Of a stretch of 64,000 nt of DNA, positions 46,461-58,415 are shown piece after piece (the first letter of the stretch is position 1; each line of letters opens with the position of its first letter). The translations under genes were made by a program, and so were the position numbers. The notes under the pieces were generated by a model. That model searched no databases and was not told where the DNA came from. It saw only the letters and a list, made by a program, of their open reading frames with translations. The stretch covers positions 124,001 through 188,000 of the forward strand of contig MCGE01000008.1 of the NCBI GenBank assembly GCA_002105175.1, given 5' to 3'. The stretch comes from Absidia repens. Its lineage: Eukaryota; Mucoromycota; Mucoromycetes; Mucorales; Cunninghamellaceae.

Positions 46461-46924
46461 AGTGGTATAATAGGAATGAAGAGGTGAAGAGAAGACGTAA
46501 AAATAAAAAGATAAAATAAAAAGGTGGAAAAAAAGTTGGCTTTAATTTTCCAGCCAATAAAAATTTTAGAATTATTTTCGAGCCAATAAAACCTGAGAAT
46601 AGATCGGCATGGATCATTTTGTTAGGCGTACGAACCGTTCAATCATTTTCGTCTATATAAAAAGAAAAAATTATTGTACAGATGGCTTACGCTGAGGCTG
46701 ACTGTCCACGTGCACATTCATTGTATCATATATAATTGATCTTCAATCACATCGGAATACTTCATAGACATAACGTAAAAACAAAGTTTTGGTTTATTCA
46801 CAAAAACAATCACATATAAATAATATATAAAAAATCAAGTTAAATTAATATATTGCACTAAACTATACTATGTGAGACTAAGAAGTATGTGTATATGGAA
46901 GAGGAGGACGGGGAATGGTATATC
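46461..46924. other. Spacer between the PH-LRR and SulP genes
   Basis: Promoter of the PH-LRR gene and 3' end of the SulP gene. Two short copies of CCAGCCAATAAAA/GAGCCAATAAAA (46551 and 46580) may be CCAAT-box-like elements. No gene. Confidence 0.45.
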
Positions 46925-49643
46925 CTAATATATGTTATTTGCATAATTGGTCGAGCTCCATCGCTTGGAAATAGAATACACGGCGGAATCAATGTCCCAA
47001 TGGAAGCAGAGATGTTTGTCTTGAGATGATTTGCTAAACTGAGACGCTTCTGGGTTTGATTGTTTCTTTTTTCCATTAATATTGCTTTTGGGACCACCAT
47101 TTTGTTGAGGCTGTTCAAGTGCTAATTCCAGATCTTCATCCAAACGCATGACTAATTGCTGATGATGCCGCTGTTGCTGGCCCTGCTGTGGTTTTTCATC
47201 CGATATATGGTGTTCCAGGGCAAATCCATAATATATCAAATCCCACCGAAGTTGCTTAGACTGTATTCCCACAAAATGCCATTCTACGATTTGTCCAGAA
47301 TACTTGTTGACGTTGCATTGTAAATTCACCAGGACATGTAATGCTGTTGAATCTAATTGTCGTACAGCAGTAAAGTCGAATATCAAGGCACGTAACACAG
47401 GTTGCTGAAGTCGATGTGTTTCAGTATTCTTGTTGACAGCTTGATTCCAAGGTGTTTGGTGAGCACTTTTTTCCATTTCTGCAGTATTTCCACATCGTGT
47501 TCTTGATCTAACGCTGGTCATAATTGCTTCAGATACAAATCCCGCATTTGGATAAAGCATAGATTCGGTCAATTGAAATACGAGTAATCCAGGAGGTAAC
47601 GGATCATAATGTTGATCGCATTTGAAATCCCGTTCATCCATGTAAATATAGCGCTGGCGATGATATTGCTTTTGATGTTGCTGACCGTCCAGTAGGTGCT
47701 GACGTTCCCCATTTTCGTTATCCCCTTGTTGATGAAGTATAACAGATTCTGCTGGTGAAGACGACAAAGGAATTGGAGCGAGTATTTTGACAGGAGGTCT
47801 TGCCAACCGGAAAAGCATGATTATCAAGGATAAGCCAACAGCTACATACACGCCGGTCTGTACATCCAAGCAGATAGTAACAGCCACCGTACTAGCCCAC
47901 ACTAGGCAGTCGAGAGGATTGGTATGATAGAGTTGTTTGAGGTAGGCAGGATGCGTCACAAGATCTGCTACCGCATGAATCACCACCGCAGAGAGAATTG
48001 CGTCCGGAATATAATAAAAGCAGGGAGTCAATACAAATAAAGCTAACAATACCACAACACCAGACCAAACACCACCCATTGGCGTACGGACGCCCGATTT
48101 TGCCATGATAGCAGTTCTACTAAATGCCCCTGTTCCTGGTGGCCCGCTAAAAAAAAAAAAAAAAAAAAAAAAAAAGGTAAATACAACATACGAAAGAGAA
48201 TCAGATTTATGTTCACTTACCCAAAAAAGGATCCCACAATGTTACTGACACCAATAGCGAATATTTCTTGATTGGGGTCGATAGTGTAATCGTACTCATT
48301 TCCAAAGGATTTTGCAACAGAAACGTGCTCCAGTATCATGATGAGAACGATGGAAGGTAAAACTGAGGAGCTTGCCACGATAATACGAGAATCCAAGATA
48401 GGTAAAGCCAAGGCATCAAATCCAGCGGGGACATTTTGAATTATCGAGATAATACTTGTTTCCAATCCACGATTAATGCCAAAGGATATCAAGGTACCCA
48501 CGATAACCACCAAACCATTTCGCATAATACCAAAGTAAAATGCACACCGTTGCTGACGTAGTGATAGACCTTTCTGGCAAGATAGATACTGACATCCAAA
48601 CCGAATCAAATACAGGAGTACCAACCCAGTTAATCCAAAAGCGACGTCGAGATGAGTCAGGCCTATGTTTTTGAAGAAATCGACAAAGATCACGTAGGGT
48701 GGGTTATGCGTGTTCACTTGACTTAATCCAAACAGTTTTGGCCACTATCGAAAAAGATATTGAGTTGGTTTCAAATACGAAAAGTATAGCTCGCCGTTTT
48801 ATGTACCTGTCCCAAAGCAATTGTAATTGCAGATCCAGTCATGTATCCAGCAATGACAGGTTCTATTATATAAGCAAATATATCATTAGGTAACAAAAAT
48901 TATAAAAGATAAAGTATAATTGTCACTTACGGGGAATAAAGTCAACCAAAATGCCTAATCGACAAATTCCAAGTAAGATGGTGATCACACCAGACAATAA
49001 AGAGAGAGTAACAGCAACTTGAGGTCCGGTGATTTCAGGATAGAGAGTTTTGACGTTGACAATAGCTTGACCGACGAGTAAAGATACAGTAGCTAGATAA
49101 ATAATAACAACCCAAATATGAGTTCAATTTTTGTTGGACTATTTTTCAAAAAAGTTAAATGGAATAGCGCGACTTACATATCATACCAATAGAGATATCT
49201 TTTGAAGTACCAAAAATGAAATAGACTGTGACCCCTACAAACGAAGTACTGCTGCAATAGTTAGTGGTGTGGACGTTTTTTAGAAAATAAAATAAAAAAT
49301 AATGAGCGATAAATAACTTACTATAATCCATATTGAGGCTCCAAACCCGCAATCTTTGCGTACGCCATACTTTGAGGAACAAGAACTATGCCGACCGTTA
49401 TTCCAGCGATCATATCTTGTAGAAGCCACTAAAGCGATAACGAAAAATAAAGAGAGGCAATATAAGTGATGGCTTCTTTCTATATATTAGCTTGCTTACT
49501 GAAACATTGTATCGGCCAATCCATTGGAATATAGGGAAGAAACTGGTCATGTAAACACGAAAGAGCCAAGGTAATCGTTTCCCAATCTGACCAATTTGCA
49601 TGAGTAAGGTCTCTTGTTGATTATCGAGAACAATCGTGTTCAT
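46925..49643 (-). CDS. SulP-family sulfate permease with C-terminal STAS domain
   Basis: Imports sulfate by proton symport at the plasma membrane (family role; another anion is possible). Starts MNTIVLDNQQETLLMQ at 49643. Many small exons encode the transporter core: WLLQDMIAGITVGIVLVPQSM, YAKIAGLEPQYGLYSS, SVFVG-type helices, EPVIAGYMTGSAITIALGQ, WPKLFGLSQVNTHN, MILEHVSVAKSFG, NQEIFAIGVSNIVGSFFG and the SulP signature GPPGTGAFSRTAIMAKSGVRTP. The final exon (about 48147-46925) ends the membrane part and holds a STAS domain (VLRALIFDFTAVRQLDSTAL, LVNLQC) with a Gln-rich linker before it. About 10-12 hydrophobic segments. A run of A/T at 48150-48176 lies in an intron. Intact. Confidence 0.92.
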
Positions 49644-50642
49644 TTTGTCAGCTTATCAGTTGTGTAGAAAAGAAAAAAAATGAGAGAAGGAAAGAGGGAA
49701 AGTTGTAAAAAAAAAAAAAAAAAAGAAAGGGCGTTTCTTCATTGTAAAGAGAGTTTATATAAAGGAATGAGGCGAAGACAAATAAAAAATAAAAATAAAA
49801 AAGAAGGGGAAGAGAATGGTAAGGGAGAAGTGTCAGGCAGAAAAAAGCAGGGCACATTTAAATCTCCGTCGATGTGGCAGACAGAGTTTAGATCCTCAAT
49901 TATATGATCAAAATGGAATTATTATACCAGAAAGGTTGTGTTTTACATTTGTTTATGCACCAGTAACGATTTTTTTTTTTTTTTTTTTTTTTTTGATAAA
50001 GAACCCATATAATCACTCTTGTGATCAAATTGCCTTAATTTTTGGTCAAGCGTAGTAACAGAAGCGGAATGAAAAATAAAGGGGTTCTCTTTCGCCATAT
50101 GGTTTTGCATTATTGTTATGATTATTTGTAGTGATTTTTAATTTTTTAAATCATGACACCAGTTTCTTGAGAAAACAATCAAAGCTGTCTGAAACAACAT
50201 GCTAAACACCCTGTTTTCAAACATTATTTACGACGAACAGGTACAAAATTCCGTATCATAATATTTGATGATGAGGTTTTCATAGCTACATTCTTTATCT
50301 ATGAAAGTCGAAGATATTGAACTTCCGCACTTGTCATTTTCACTTATATTTATACAACATTGTTTCTGTAAAATGGGTCAAATGTCTAAATTTTACTTTT
50401 ATTTTTAGGAGCACATAATATACACCAGTAACTATTTTTAAAAATTCGTAAGCATATAAAAATCACGCCAGTCCGTAAGAGACGCATTTCTTCTATTATA
50501 TAGACATAGACTAAAGCCGAAGTATAAACAATAAAGCATGATGGAGAAAAAAAAAATAAGAAAATATGTGTTTATTGGGATCCAAAAAGATAAGAAGGGG
50601 ATAAAATACTGTAATAAAAATGAAAGAAATGGATAAAACATA
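49644..50642. other. Spacer between SulP start and siderophore synthetase stop
   Basis: SulP promoter with A/T runs (49708-49724, 49970-49994), then AT-rich DNA. The frames at 49648-49907 are low complexity. No gene seen. Confidence 0.55.
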
Positions 50643-52928
50643 CTAAACTACAGAATTGGGACGATATTGAATCACATTGGGGACAGGGCTGTAAATATAC
50701 TAAAATAGAATATTAAGGTACAATGATTTTCTTTTTAGCACGCATTCTAGATCTCTTTTCATATGTTTTTCTATGTTTAATACTTACATCACGATAGAGT
50801 TCTTCAATCTTCATTCTAACAAGACATTTTCCTGGCACCTTTTCATCTTCCATAAATGACTTCCACATAGGATGATCCTTGGGTACCAAGTGAGTCAAAT
50901 GTTTTCGTATCATAGCCCATCCACGACCATCATAATGAAGATCCAATACGCGAATCAAGCGTTGTAAATGAGAATGAATCAAGGTATGATATAAAAGCTT
51001 AAAGACCTAATTTTTGTACAAATATATAAAAACCCATTCATTTCCATCATTCTCATGACATGACCTCCTCTAACCCCATTCTCCCTTTTTTTCCCTATCC
51101 ATCATTATTATCACTTGACTTACTTCATCAGTAGTTTCAGCTACTACACAGCTGTCGGGCAACACATCAATATCAACACCAGCAGATTTGACCAGAGTTT
51201 CACGATGAACCTTGACACCACCAAAATCACGAATAACAAATCCCTTCAACAACCCTGTCTTCTTATCAAATCGAGCTAGCGTGTTTTGACCATGAGCTTC
51301 AAAAGCCACACCGTTGTTCAAAGCAGGAGGTAAGAATGCTTGAAGAGCTAAATCAATGTAGCGATCCAAAAAATCCACCCTTTTTTCATCTGTATCCAAA
51401 TTCCACACGTGTTTCACCAAAGTAATATCTGTGTCTGGTCGTTGGATCTTTTCCACCAAAGCAGCGCAAGGCACAATAGTATCTTGATTGTCTTGGCTAT
51501 ATTCCACCGCTTCACGCAGCACACAGCTACAGTGTTTGGCGATATCCGTATCATCATGTTTATAGACAGCACTGGCCAATTCACGTTCAATCGTCAAAAT
51601 TTTGGCATCATAAGTCAAGTGAGGTACCACACCAAAAGAGAAACCGGGACCAAAGTAGGTGCTGTAAGGAGTAATGGTCCGCAGAGCAGAGGATACCTTG
51701 ATACCAAGACATAATTTCAGACTCATACCAGGGAATATGTCAGGCACAGCCACCGAACGGATAGAGGTCAGACTTTGGACAGTCATAGAGCAGTATTCAG
51801 GGAAGACATGAACCTTGGGGAAGAGGTGTTTGATATTTACGACTTGAAGTTCATGGGCTGGCATCAGTGTGTGGTTGGACCATTTTTCACGAAGAGTGGC
51901 TACAGTGGTTGCGTCATTCTCGGCCAATTTCTTGAGCATGATGTCTGACAAAGGTTTGGCCAATGTTTCAAATTCGCCACGAAGCTGGATAAAATCTTTG
52001 GGGACGGCAAGCAACCGGATTTTGGGAGTTTCCAAATTGGTTTCTACAGGATTCAAAGGTGCCATTGGGGGGAAACTTTTTCTTGCTTTGTGCATCTATG
52101 TGTTATAATAATAAAATGGTGGTAGGATTAGTCATCATCATTTTGAATAAAGGTATACTTCCTCGTCTTTTTTTTTTTTAAAAGAAAATAAAATTGCCAT
52201 AGTACTTACAGGATGCGTTGCATGCCCTTCAAGAATAATTTGTTCCCATTCAACAGTGGAAGATTCCAAGGTAGGAAGCATCTTTGGGTGATTGTATGCA
52301 TGTGCTAAATGAAAGAAAAGGGAAGAATCAGACTATATTCAATTTAAAGTACTATTGTTTTACCTTGATAGACCATAGAAGAGTTTAATTCCTGAGAAAT
52401 TTGATCGGTGAGTTTTCCATTGACCCCGTAGTCCATAGCAAATTTTGACCAAAGTTGTACCGCGTCAAATCCATCCATGAGTTGGTGTGCACCAATGGGC
52501 GTCAAAAACAAGGAGGAAAGCTTTTCCGCCACAGAATTGGTTGTCGCTTCAGCACCAACCACAGGTGCAAAAATGATTTTGTTGTCAGAGATTTCAATAG
52601 GAGTAGGCGCTGGTGAATAAATATGAGGCAACATATCCCAGCCGTCAACCAAGGCAATATTGGCACACTTGACACCTTGAATTAGAAAAGGAGATCCGTC
52701 GGTAATGGGAATACCACTAAGAGGAACCACTGCCAATAGATCTTGCAATCCGGAAACGATCGACATTTGAGGTCGCAAAAGTAAACATAATCCCTTCAAA
52801 CCAGGAGCATCACAAGGCACGAAGACAGCTTTTACCAAAGCTTCAGAAACGAGACAGGCAATCAGACGCGAAGTGGTGGCAAACTTTGCGTAGTGCATAT
52901 TTTTGGATATGGAGGATAAAGCAGGCAT
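50643..52928 (-). CDS. rfs: NIS siderophore synthetase (IucA/IucC family), probable rhizoferrin synthetase
   Basis: ATP-dependent ligase joining citrate to an amine; in Mucorales the single-gene product makes the carboxylate siderophore rhizoferrin from two citrates and diaminobutane (family knowledge). Five exons: 52928-52364, 52304-52210, 52095-51124, 51006-50788, 50699-50643, giving 635 residues, the usual length. Motifs: LEGHATHPMHKARKSF (the EGHP-type ATP site), FGVVPHLTYDA, CAALVEKI, GVAFEAHGQNTLARFD, VIRDFGG, LHYDGRGWAMIRKHL, KCLVRMKIEE, and the end YIYSPVPN. No signal peptide, so cytosolic. No transporter or reductase gene is adjacent. The substrate is inferred from lineage. Two perfect ATCWGATAA sites lie upstream. 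Confidence 0.9.
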
Positions 52929-53037
52929 TTTACAAATGTAATATTATTTTAAGAAAATTGTAAGATAAAGAAAAACGGAAATGACACACTTGCACAAAAA
53001 AAAAAGCTTAATATATAATCACCGGAGTTCAAATTGT

Positions 53038-53046
53038 TTATCAGAT
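53038..53046 (-). promoter_or_regulatory. Iron-responsive GATA-factor site, proximal
   Basis: TTATCAGAT on the plus strand equals ATCTGATAA on the gene strand, 110 bases before the siderophore synthetase start. It matches ATCWGATAA, the element bound by the fungal iron repressors SreA/Sre1/Urbs1. Confidence 0.6.
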
Positions 53047-53481
53047 CAGAATCCGCAATTAAGCGACTACTCTCCCCCCCCCCATACGCGACTAATTAAA
53101 TCCATTTCCTAGATTTGATCGACGTTCATTACTTTGTGTTCTCCGGGAACGGGGTTATTTCGTAGATCTTTTTTTACTTTCCATTTGATCTTGATTATCT
53201 TATTTTTGATCTTTGTCGTTATCGTGTAAAGTTTAAAGGGCGATCCCTGTCCTGTTTGAGGATGAATTTTATCATACATCTCTAGGTTGCCAAAACAACT
53301 GATTAACTTTTTTTTTTATCTCTTAAGAGTACGCATCCCGTTTTGTAAATTCAAGATTCAGATACTTTCTGTAATATAAAATGCCCACGGTATCATACGA
53401 TTGGTCATCAATCGTTATAGATTATAATTTATGAAACAAATCAATAAAAGATTGTTCATGAGTAAAAAAAAAAAAAAAAAA

Positions 53482-53490
53482 ATCAGATAA
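53482..53490 (+). promoter_or_regulatory. Iron-responsive GATA-factor site, distal
   Basis: ATCAGATAA, a second perfect ATCWGATAA match, about 555 bases before the siderophore synthetase start and in opposite orientation to the proximal site. Confidence 0.5.
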
Positions 53491-54539
53491 GGGAAACTGA
53501 TTATACGAAAAGAGTTTGGTATGGAAAAAATAATGTAATCGAAGATTAAGAACTTTTTCGTTTACCGCCATTCCACTCAGAAGGCATAGAAATGACCTAT
53601 ATAAAATTATAAAACTGTACAATACATGATATGATGACCATAAGTAGATGATTTAATCTCTGTGAAATACGATTATGGTTGCCTTTTTTTCCACTTTGTT
53701 TGTTCAAAAAGTAAACATTATTTGAGTTTAATCAGTATATATACGGCGATCAATGTCGAGAATGATTCAAAGATGGATACAAAAACTGGCGATCCAGCAA
53801 AGCGAAAAACAAACAAAGTGGTTGATGGTATGTAGAAAGCTGAGTATAAAAAATGGAGCATGGAATTCCTTGCAATCCTGAGCTGCGATACTTTCATTTG
53901 ACATTTCCAAATTCAAAAAATAAAGCATACGGGATTTAAATATGTCAACACTTGTAAAGAACAAAAAAAAAAAAACTATTGGGTGCCAGAGGATTGTTGT
54001 GGTGGTGGCGATTGTTGATAAGTATGGGTTTTGATGGGATTAGGATTAGACACTCACCATATTTTACACTTTAATGAACAATATCTCGATCGGGTTTATT
54101 CTGTGAGGGAGGGAGAAATTCAGTGTGGATTTTGATACCTACGCCATTTTTCACTTTGATGGGCATGTCCTCAGAGCTTCACTGATTTTTGTTTGGATTT
54201 TTATTGGGGATTATTATCATTATTATGCCATACGTAACAAAAACAACAAACTAATTTATACATTATATCTAGTCAAGCGAAGACCAGAGTATTTCATAGG
54301 GGAGGATTACGCTGGTGCCATGACCTAGGTTCATTAATATTGTTGGCAGAATAGCGATATGCCTACATTTCGCATTAAGCGACACAGACTGCCAACCAGT
54401 CGGAACAAAAGCGGACATGGTGGGTGAACTCCAAAGCAGGTGCTCAATAAGGCACTCACAAAAGATCAACAATAAACACATTTCTCACAATTTTATGGGT
54501 CATAGGATGGCTAACTAATAAAAAGGAATATTTTATTGA

Positions 54540-55200
54540 AGTATATATAGATAGGTACTAAACTAAAGGCGAGTAGTTCATTGTCCCAAGAGATCCATTG
54601 GAAGGACCTAATAAAGGTAGCATGTAGGAGCTTACAAGGAGACTAATGGGGGCTCAACGGAATGCTCAGCACTAATCTAAAAACACAATAACAAAAACGT
54701 ATCTAATATACTGCACAGGTGTAATAAAGACCGGAGGGACTTACGTCTTTGAAGTACAACAATGGTCAACACTAATAAAAAAGAATGACGGTAGACGAAA
54801 ATGGATCTATCGCGGAAGACATGAGAAAGACCAATGGGACATTTTCCATTGAAATCTGTAAAAAGAGTCATATTTTATTCGGTTGTAGATACAAACTGTG
54901 GACAAATTAAGACTAAACTGCGCTAATGAAGGCTCCAAAAAGCCAACTAATGGTGGTTCTAATTCCTGAATCCATAATGAAAGGGTTTCCCCTGGCATCT
55001 TGTAATCCCTTATTTGAAAACACTTCTAAAGTAGTCCTGACACTAATCTAAGATCACCATAATCACAAAGAATCTTAAATGGTGAAGAAGAAAAGAAGAA
55101 GACGAAAAAAAAAAAAAAAAAAAAAAATAGAACTGAGCAAAAATAAGTATTCACGTGGGCGGGATTTGAAAACAGTTCTGTGGTGGCTCTTGTGAGATTG
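54540..55200 (-). repeat. Dispersed repeat family, copy 4 (long form)
   Basis: Core variant CATAATGAAAGGGTTTCCCC (54963-54982). Collinear with 21.72-22.45 kb through TAGGTACTAAACTAAAGGCG, GGTAGCATG, GGTCAACACTAATAAAAAAG, AGACATGAGAAAGA, TGGGACATTTT, TATTTTATTCGG, CCTGACACTAATCTAAGATC and CACGTGGGCGG. Confidence 0.8.
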
Positions 55201-55650
55201 GGTTGTTAAGTTTTATTAAACGGCATAACAAAATAAAAAGTGATAAACGTATTGAAAAATAAGAGTGATGGGAACATAAAATGTAATAGTTGAGAGCCTT
55301 GACGATAAAGCAGTTATTCAATCACAATCGACCTAGGACAGGTTTACCATATTTCACGACATAATACAAGTACAGACAAAAAAGAAAGAGACCAGGTACA
55401 TCTTTTTTTATTTATTTTAATTTAAAAGCGTTACATGTATCCCACCCTATAAATCAGCTTAATCCAGCATTTTTTTTTTCGGAATTTGGGAGTGTCAAGT
55501 GGAAAGTGTTCAGAGCCTTACCCTCACCTCTGACGGGATTTCAAATTAATCAGTGGCTTTTCTCTTTCCGCCCCCTTTTCTACTTTTTCCGTCAATTTGG
55601 GTTTTATCCCCCCTCTACAGCCTTTTACATTTTATATATTATTGAAACTA

Positions 55651-56726
55651 ATGGAAGATTTTGATTTTGACGACGACGTATTTACTGCCAGTAGTGAAAG
55701 AAAGGTGATCCCATTGATATCTGATTATCAGGCCAAAGATGAAACAGATGGTGTAAGTGTAAAACCTGTTGGAAGACACAAATTCAAGCTTTTTATGCTG
55801 ACATTTTGTTATGCTTTAGTGGTTTCATGATCTCGGTGATCCTCGACAATTGATGCTCGAGAAGTTGGGACCTGTCCAATTTAAACATGCTATCGAACAC
55901 GATTATCTGCATGGACGATATCAACAAGCGCTGGACAAGGCTCTACTATACATTGAAATTGTTGACACTGATGAAAACTGCAAGGTTGTCAATGCTCGGG
56001 AAATGGTCGAAGTGGCTATTCATGCTGCAGCTCGATTGGAGGACTGGATTCAGCTGAAGATTCTTTTGGATCGTAAACAAGTAAATTACCTTCAGATACA
56101 CTAGTAAAGAAAAAAAAACTCAAGACTCACCACACTTATTTTTCTTGTCCCTTTTCCTACAGATTACATATGAAACTGGAAGCCTTTTGGTGAAAGGACG
56201 ATTTTACCCAAAATGTGGCCGGTATGGTGATGCAATCTCATCCCTTGTGGAATACAATAGACAAAGGAAACGGGATTATAGTGCTTGGGGCTTGATGGCG
56301 GATGCTTGCTGGACAGATGCAACCAACAATAGCAAGAGCGACAATAACATTAATAACAACAATACCAATAATACCGACAATAGTATGAAACTTCATTTAT
56401 CTCATTTGGCTATCCAGCGTGCCATCATGATCATGACGTCGTTTAGCTGGAGAATGGATATGCCGATGGTCGAAGAGCGATATCACCGGGAAAAGGTCAG
56501 ACTCGATACGAAACGAGACAAGATCGAGCAACAAGGTGGATCGGCAGATGTATTTTTGGACTGGATGAAAACTGCAGAAGAAAAGGAACGCTCGTTGGTT
56601 GGATTGGATGATTACTCTTGGGAAGATATAGAATGGATACATCGAGAGTGGGTGACTCATTTGAACGATACAGGAGCCTGTGTGGAGGAACAAGATGATG
56701 AAGAAAAGGCTGTCAAGGATATGTAA
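55651..56726 (+). CDS. TPR-like helical protein of unknown role, 308 aa
   Basis: Exons 55651-55752, 55820-56080 and 56163-56726, all phase 0, give 308 codons plus stop. The N-terminus is acidic (MEDFDFDDDVF). The middle has paired helices with TPR spacing: FKHAIEHDYLHGRYQQALDKALLY, and KGRFYPKCGRYGDAISSLVEY with YSAWGLMADACW. An Asn-rich linker follows, then LSHLAIQRAIMIM and a charged C-terminus (WEDIEWIHREWV). The order recalls small metazoan TPR proteins such as C8orf76, but this is only an impression. No membrane segment. It ends about 210 bases before the Ptc7-type gene on the same strand. Confidence 0.75.
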
Positions 56727-56939
56727 ATATATATTAGAATAATAGTTGATAGTTGATAGTTGATAGTTTTTCCTCCTCTGCCTTTATTGCCTCTTAGATT
56801 TGAATTTTAAATAAAACTATTCCATTGAATATCCATGTGATTCGATCTCCGAATATATGGAGATGTTTTTCGCTCCAATTTTTTTCCTTTGTCTCCATTG
56901 TTATTTTTTTTATTTTTTCTGTTTTTCTGATTTATACCA

Positions 56940-58415
56940 ATGGCAAGACACTATGTCCAACGCTTAGCGTCTGCCTCTCATCAAATACTCTCTACTCCAG
57001 GCAGAGCTGTCTTGGCGCCGTCACTCAGCTATATTCATCCAACTGCCAACACACAACGGTTACTGCAAACCTCTGCTACACTAACAAGTGCCTTGAATAC
57101 CAAACAATCCGGAATCATTTCCAACAGCAAGCGATCTCTATATTCTACAGCAACAAACACTCTCCGCTCCACCTCTTTTGCAACAAAGCATGAAGTGAAT
57201 ATACCATCTATCTCTGAAAATACTGCCGAGCCAGGGTTCGAAAGCAATCCTGAAGCATTCAACTTTGTTGCGTACGCTGCTTGGCATCCAAAGAACCGAT
57301 CACCCAAACAACGCAAGTCCCAAAATAAAATCCCTTACTGGAAACAACTCAAAGCTGGAAAGGTCGATGCCGGGGAAGACGCCTTTTATCAAACCTTTAC
57401 ACCTAATGGTTTATCTATTGGTGTTGCGGATGGTGTTGGAGGTAAGATAATCCATCATATAAATACTAAAGGGAATCTGGGTCCGAGAGAGGGGGGGGGG
57501 ACAAACATAGTGTATTGATGAAACATTTCTGCTTTATTTACATAGGTTGGGCCGAAGTTGGTGTTGATCCAGGTAGAAATAAATGACATAATTGAACGAA
57601 ATTGATGAAAATTACTAACGTGCTATGATTCCTTACGTAGCTCTCTTCTCATGGACTTTGATGAACAATGCTGCAGCGGTGGCCAAAGATGAGACCAGTC
57701 CAGATGCACATCATATTCTTGATGTTGCGTTTCAACAGTTACAGCATGGTGGAAAAGTGCAAGCTGGAAGCAGTACAGCATGTATTCTCAATCTATGTAA
57801 AACGACGGGCAAAATGACGACATGCAATCTTGGTGACAGTGCATTTTTGTTGATTCGGGATCAAAAGGTTGTTTACGAAAGCCCCAGTCAACAACATTAC
57901 TTCAATTGTCCGTAAGTGAAAAAAATAGCCAAATATGAATGAAGACATGATTTTTTTTTTTTTCTGACCCGGATTATTCTATTTTTCTCATCTCTCATTA
58001 TAGATATCAGCTGACGGTCGTGCCTGAAACATATCCTGACCGGGATCTTTTTGTGACAGACATGCCCAAGGATGGTGACCAAAAATCATTTTTCTTGAAG
58101 GATGGGGATATCATTTTATTGGCGACCGATGGTTACTTCGATAATGTGTATTCCCATGAAACTCTGGCACTGGTTAACAAGACAATGGCGACTTTAAATA
58201 GCGATGATAGTGATGACGCAGTGGCGGCCGTGGTGCGTGAACTGGCCAAGGTATTGACGGACACGGCGAAATTCTTGTCTTTGGATAGCAAACGGTTATC
58301 TCCATGGGCAAAGGATGCGCGGGCGCATGGCAGCAATTATATTGGAGGAAAATCGGATGACATCACGCTCGTAGCAACTCTGGTGCGTGGTATACATCAA
58401 GGACAGGAACTGTGA
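56940..58415 (+). CDS. PTC7: Mitochondrial PP2C-type protein phosphatase (Ptc7/PPTC7)
   Basis: Mn/Mg-dependent Ser/Thr phosphatase of the mitochondrion, linked to coenzyme Q regulation and mitophagy control in yeast and mammals (family knowledge). Exons 56940-57441, 57546-57572 (27 nt), 57641-57911 and 58004-58415 give 403 residues. The N-terminus is Arg/Ser/Thr-rich without acids (MARHYVQRLASASHQIL), fitting a presequence. Catalytic motifs: GEDAFYQ, GVADGVGGWAEVGVDP, AGSSTACILNL, CNLGDSAFLLIRD, LLATDGYFDNV, and SDDITLVATLV near the end. The metal-binding Asp residues are present. In yeast PTC7 is alternatively spliced to give a membrane form; no hydrophobic intron reading is evident here. 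Confidence 0.95.

Larger units (their letters stand above)
52929..55650. other. 2.7-kb divergent spacer between siderophore synthetase and TPR-like gene
   Basis: First part is the synthetase promoter with two GATA-type sites. 53.5-54.5 kb is AT-rich with no recognised gene. 54.54-55.2 kb is a dispersed repeat copy. The last 300 bases include a TATA-like CTATAAATC (55447) and C/T-rich tract before the TPR-like start. Confidence 0.55.

Noticed and set aside
46925..52928. Siderophore gene cluster including the SulP gene
   Set aside because: SulP proteins carry sulfate or other small anions and have no known siderophore role; spacing is about 1 kb with separate promoters.
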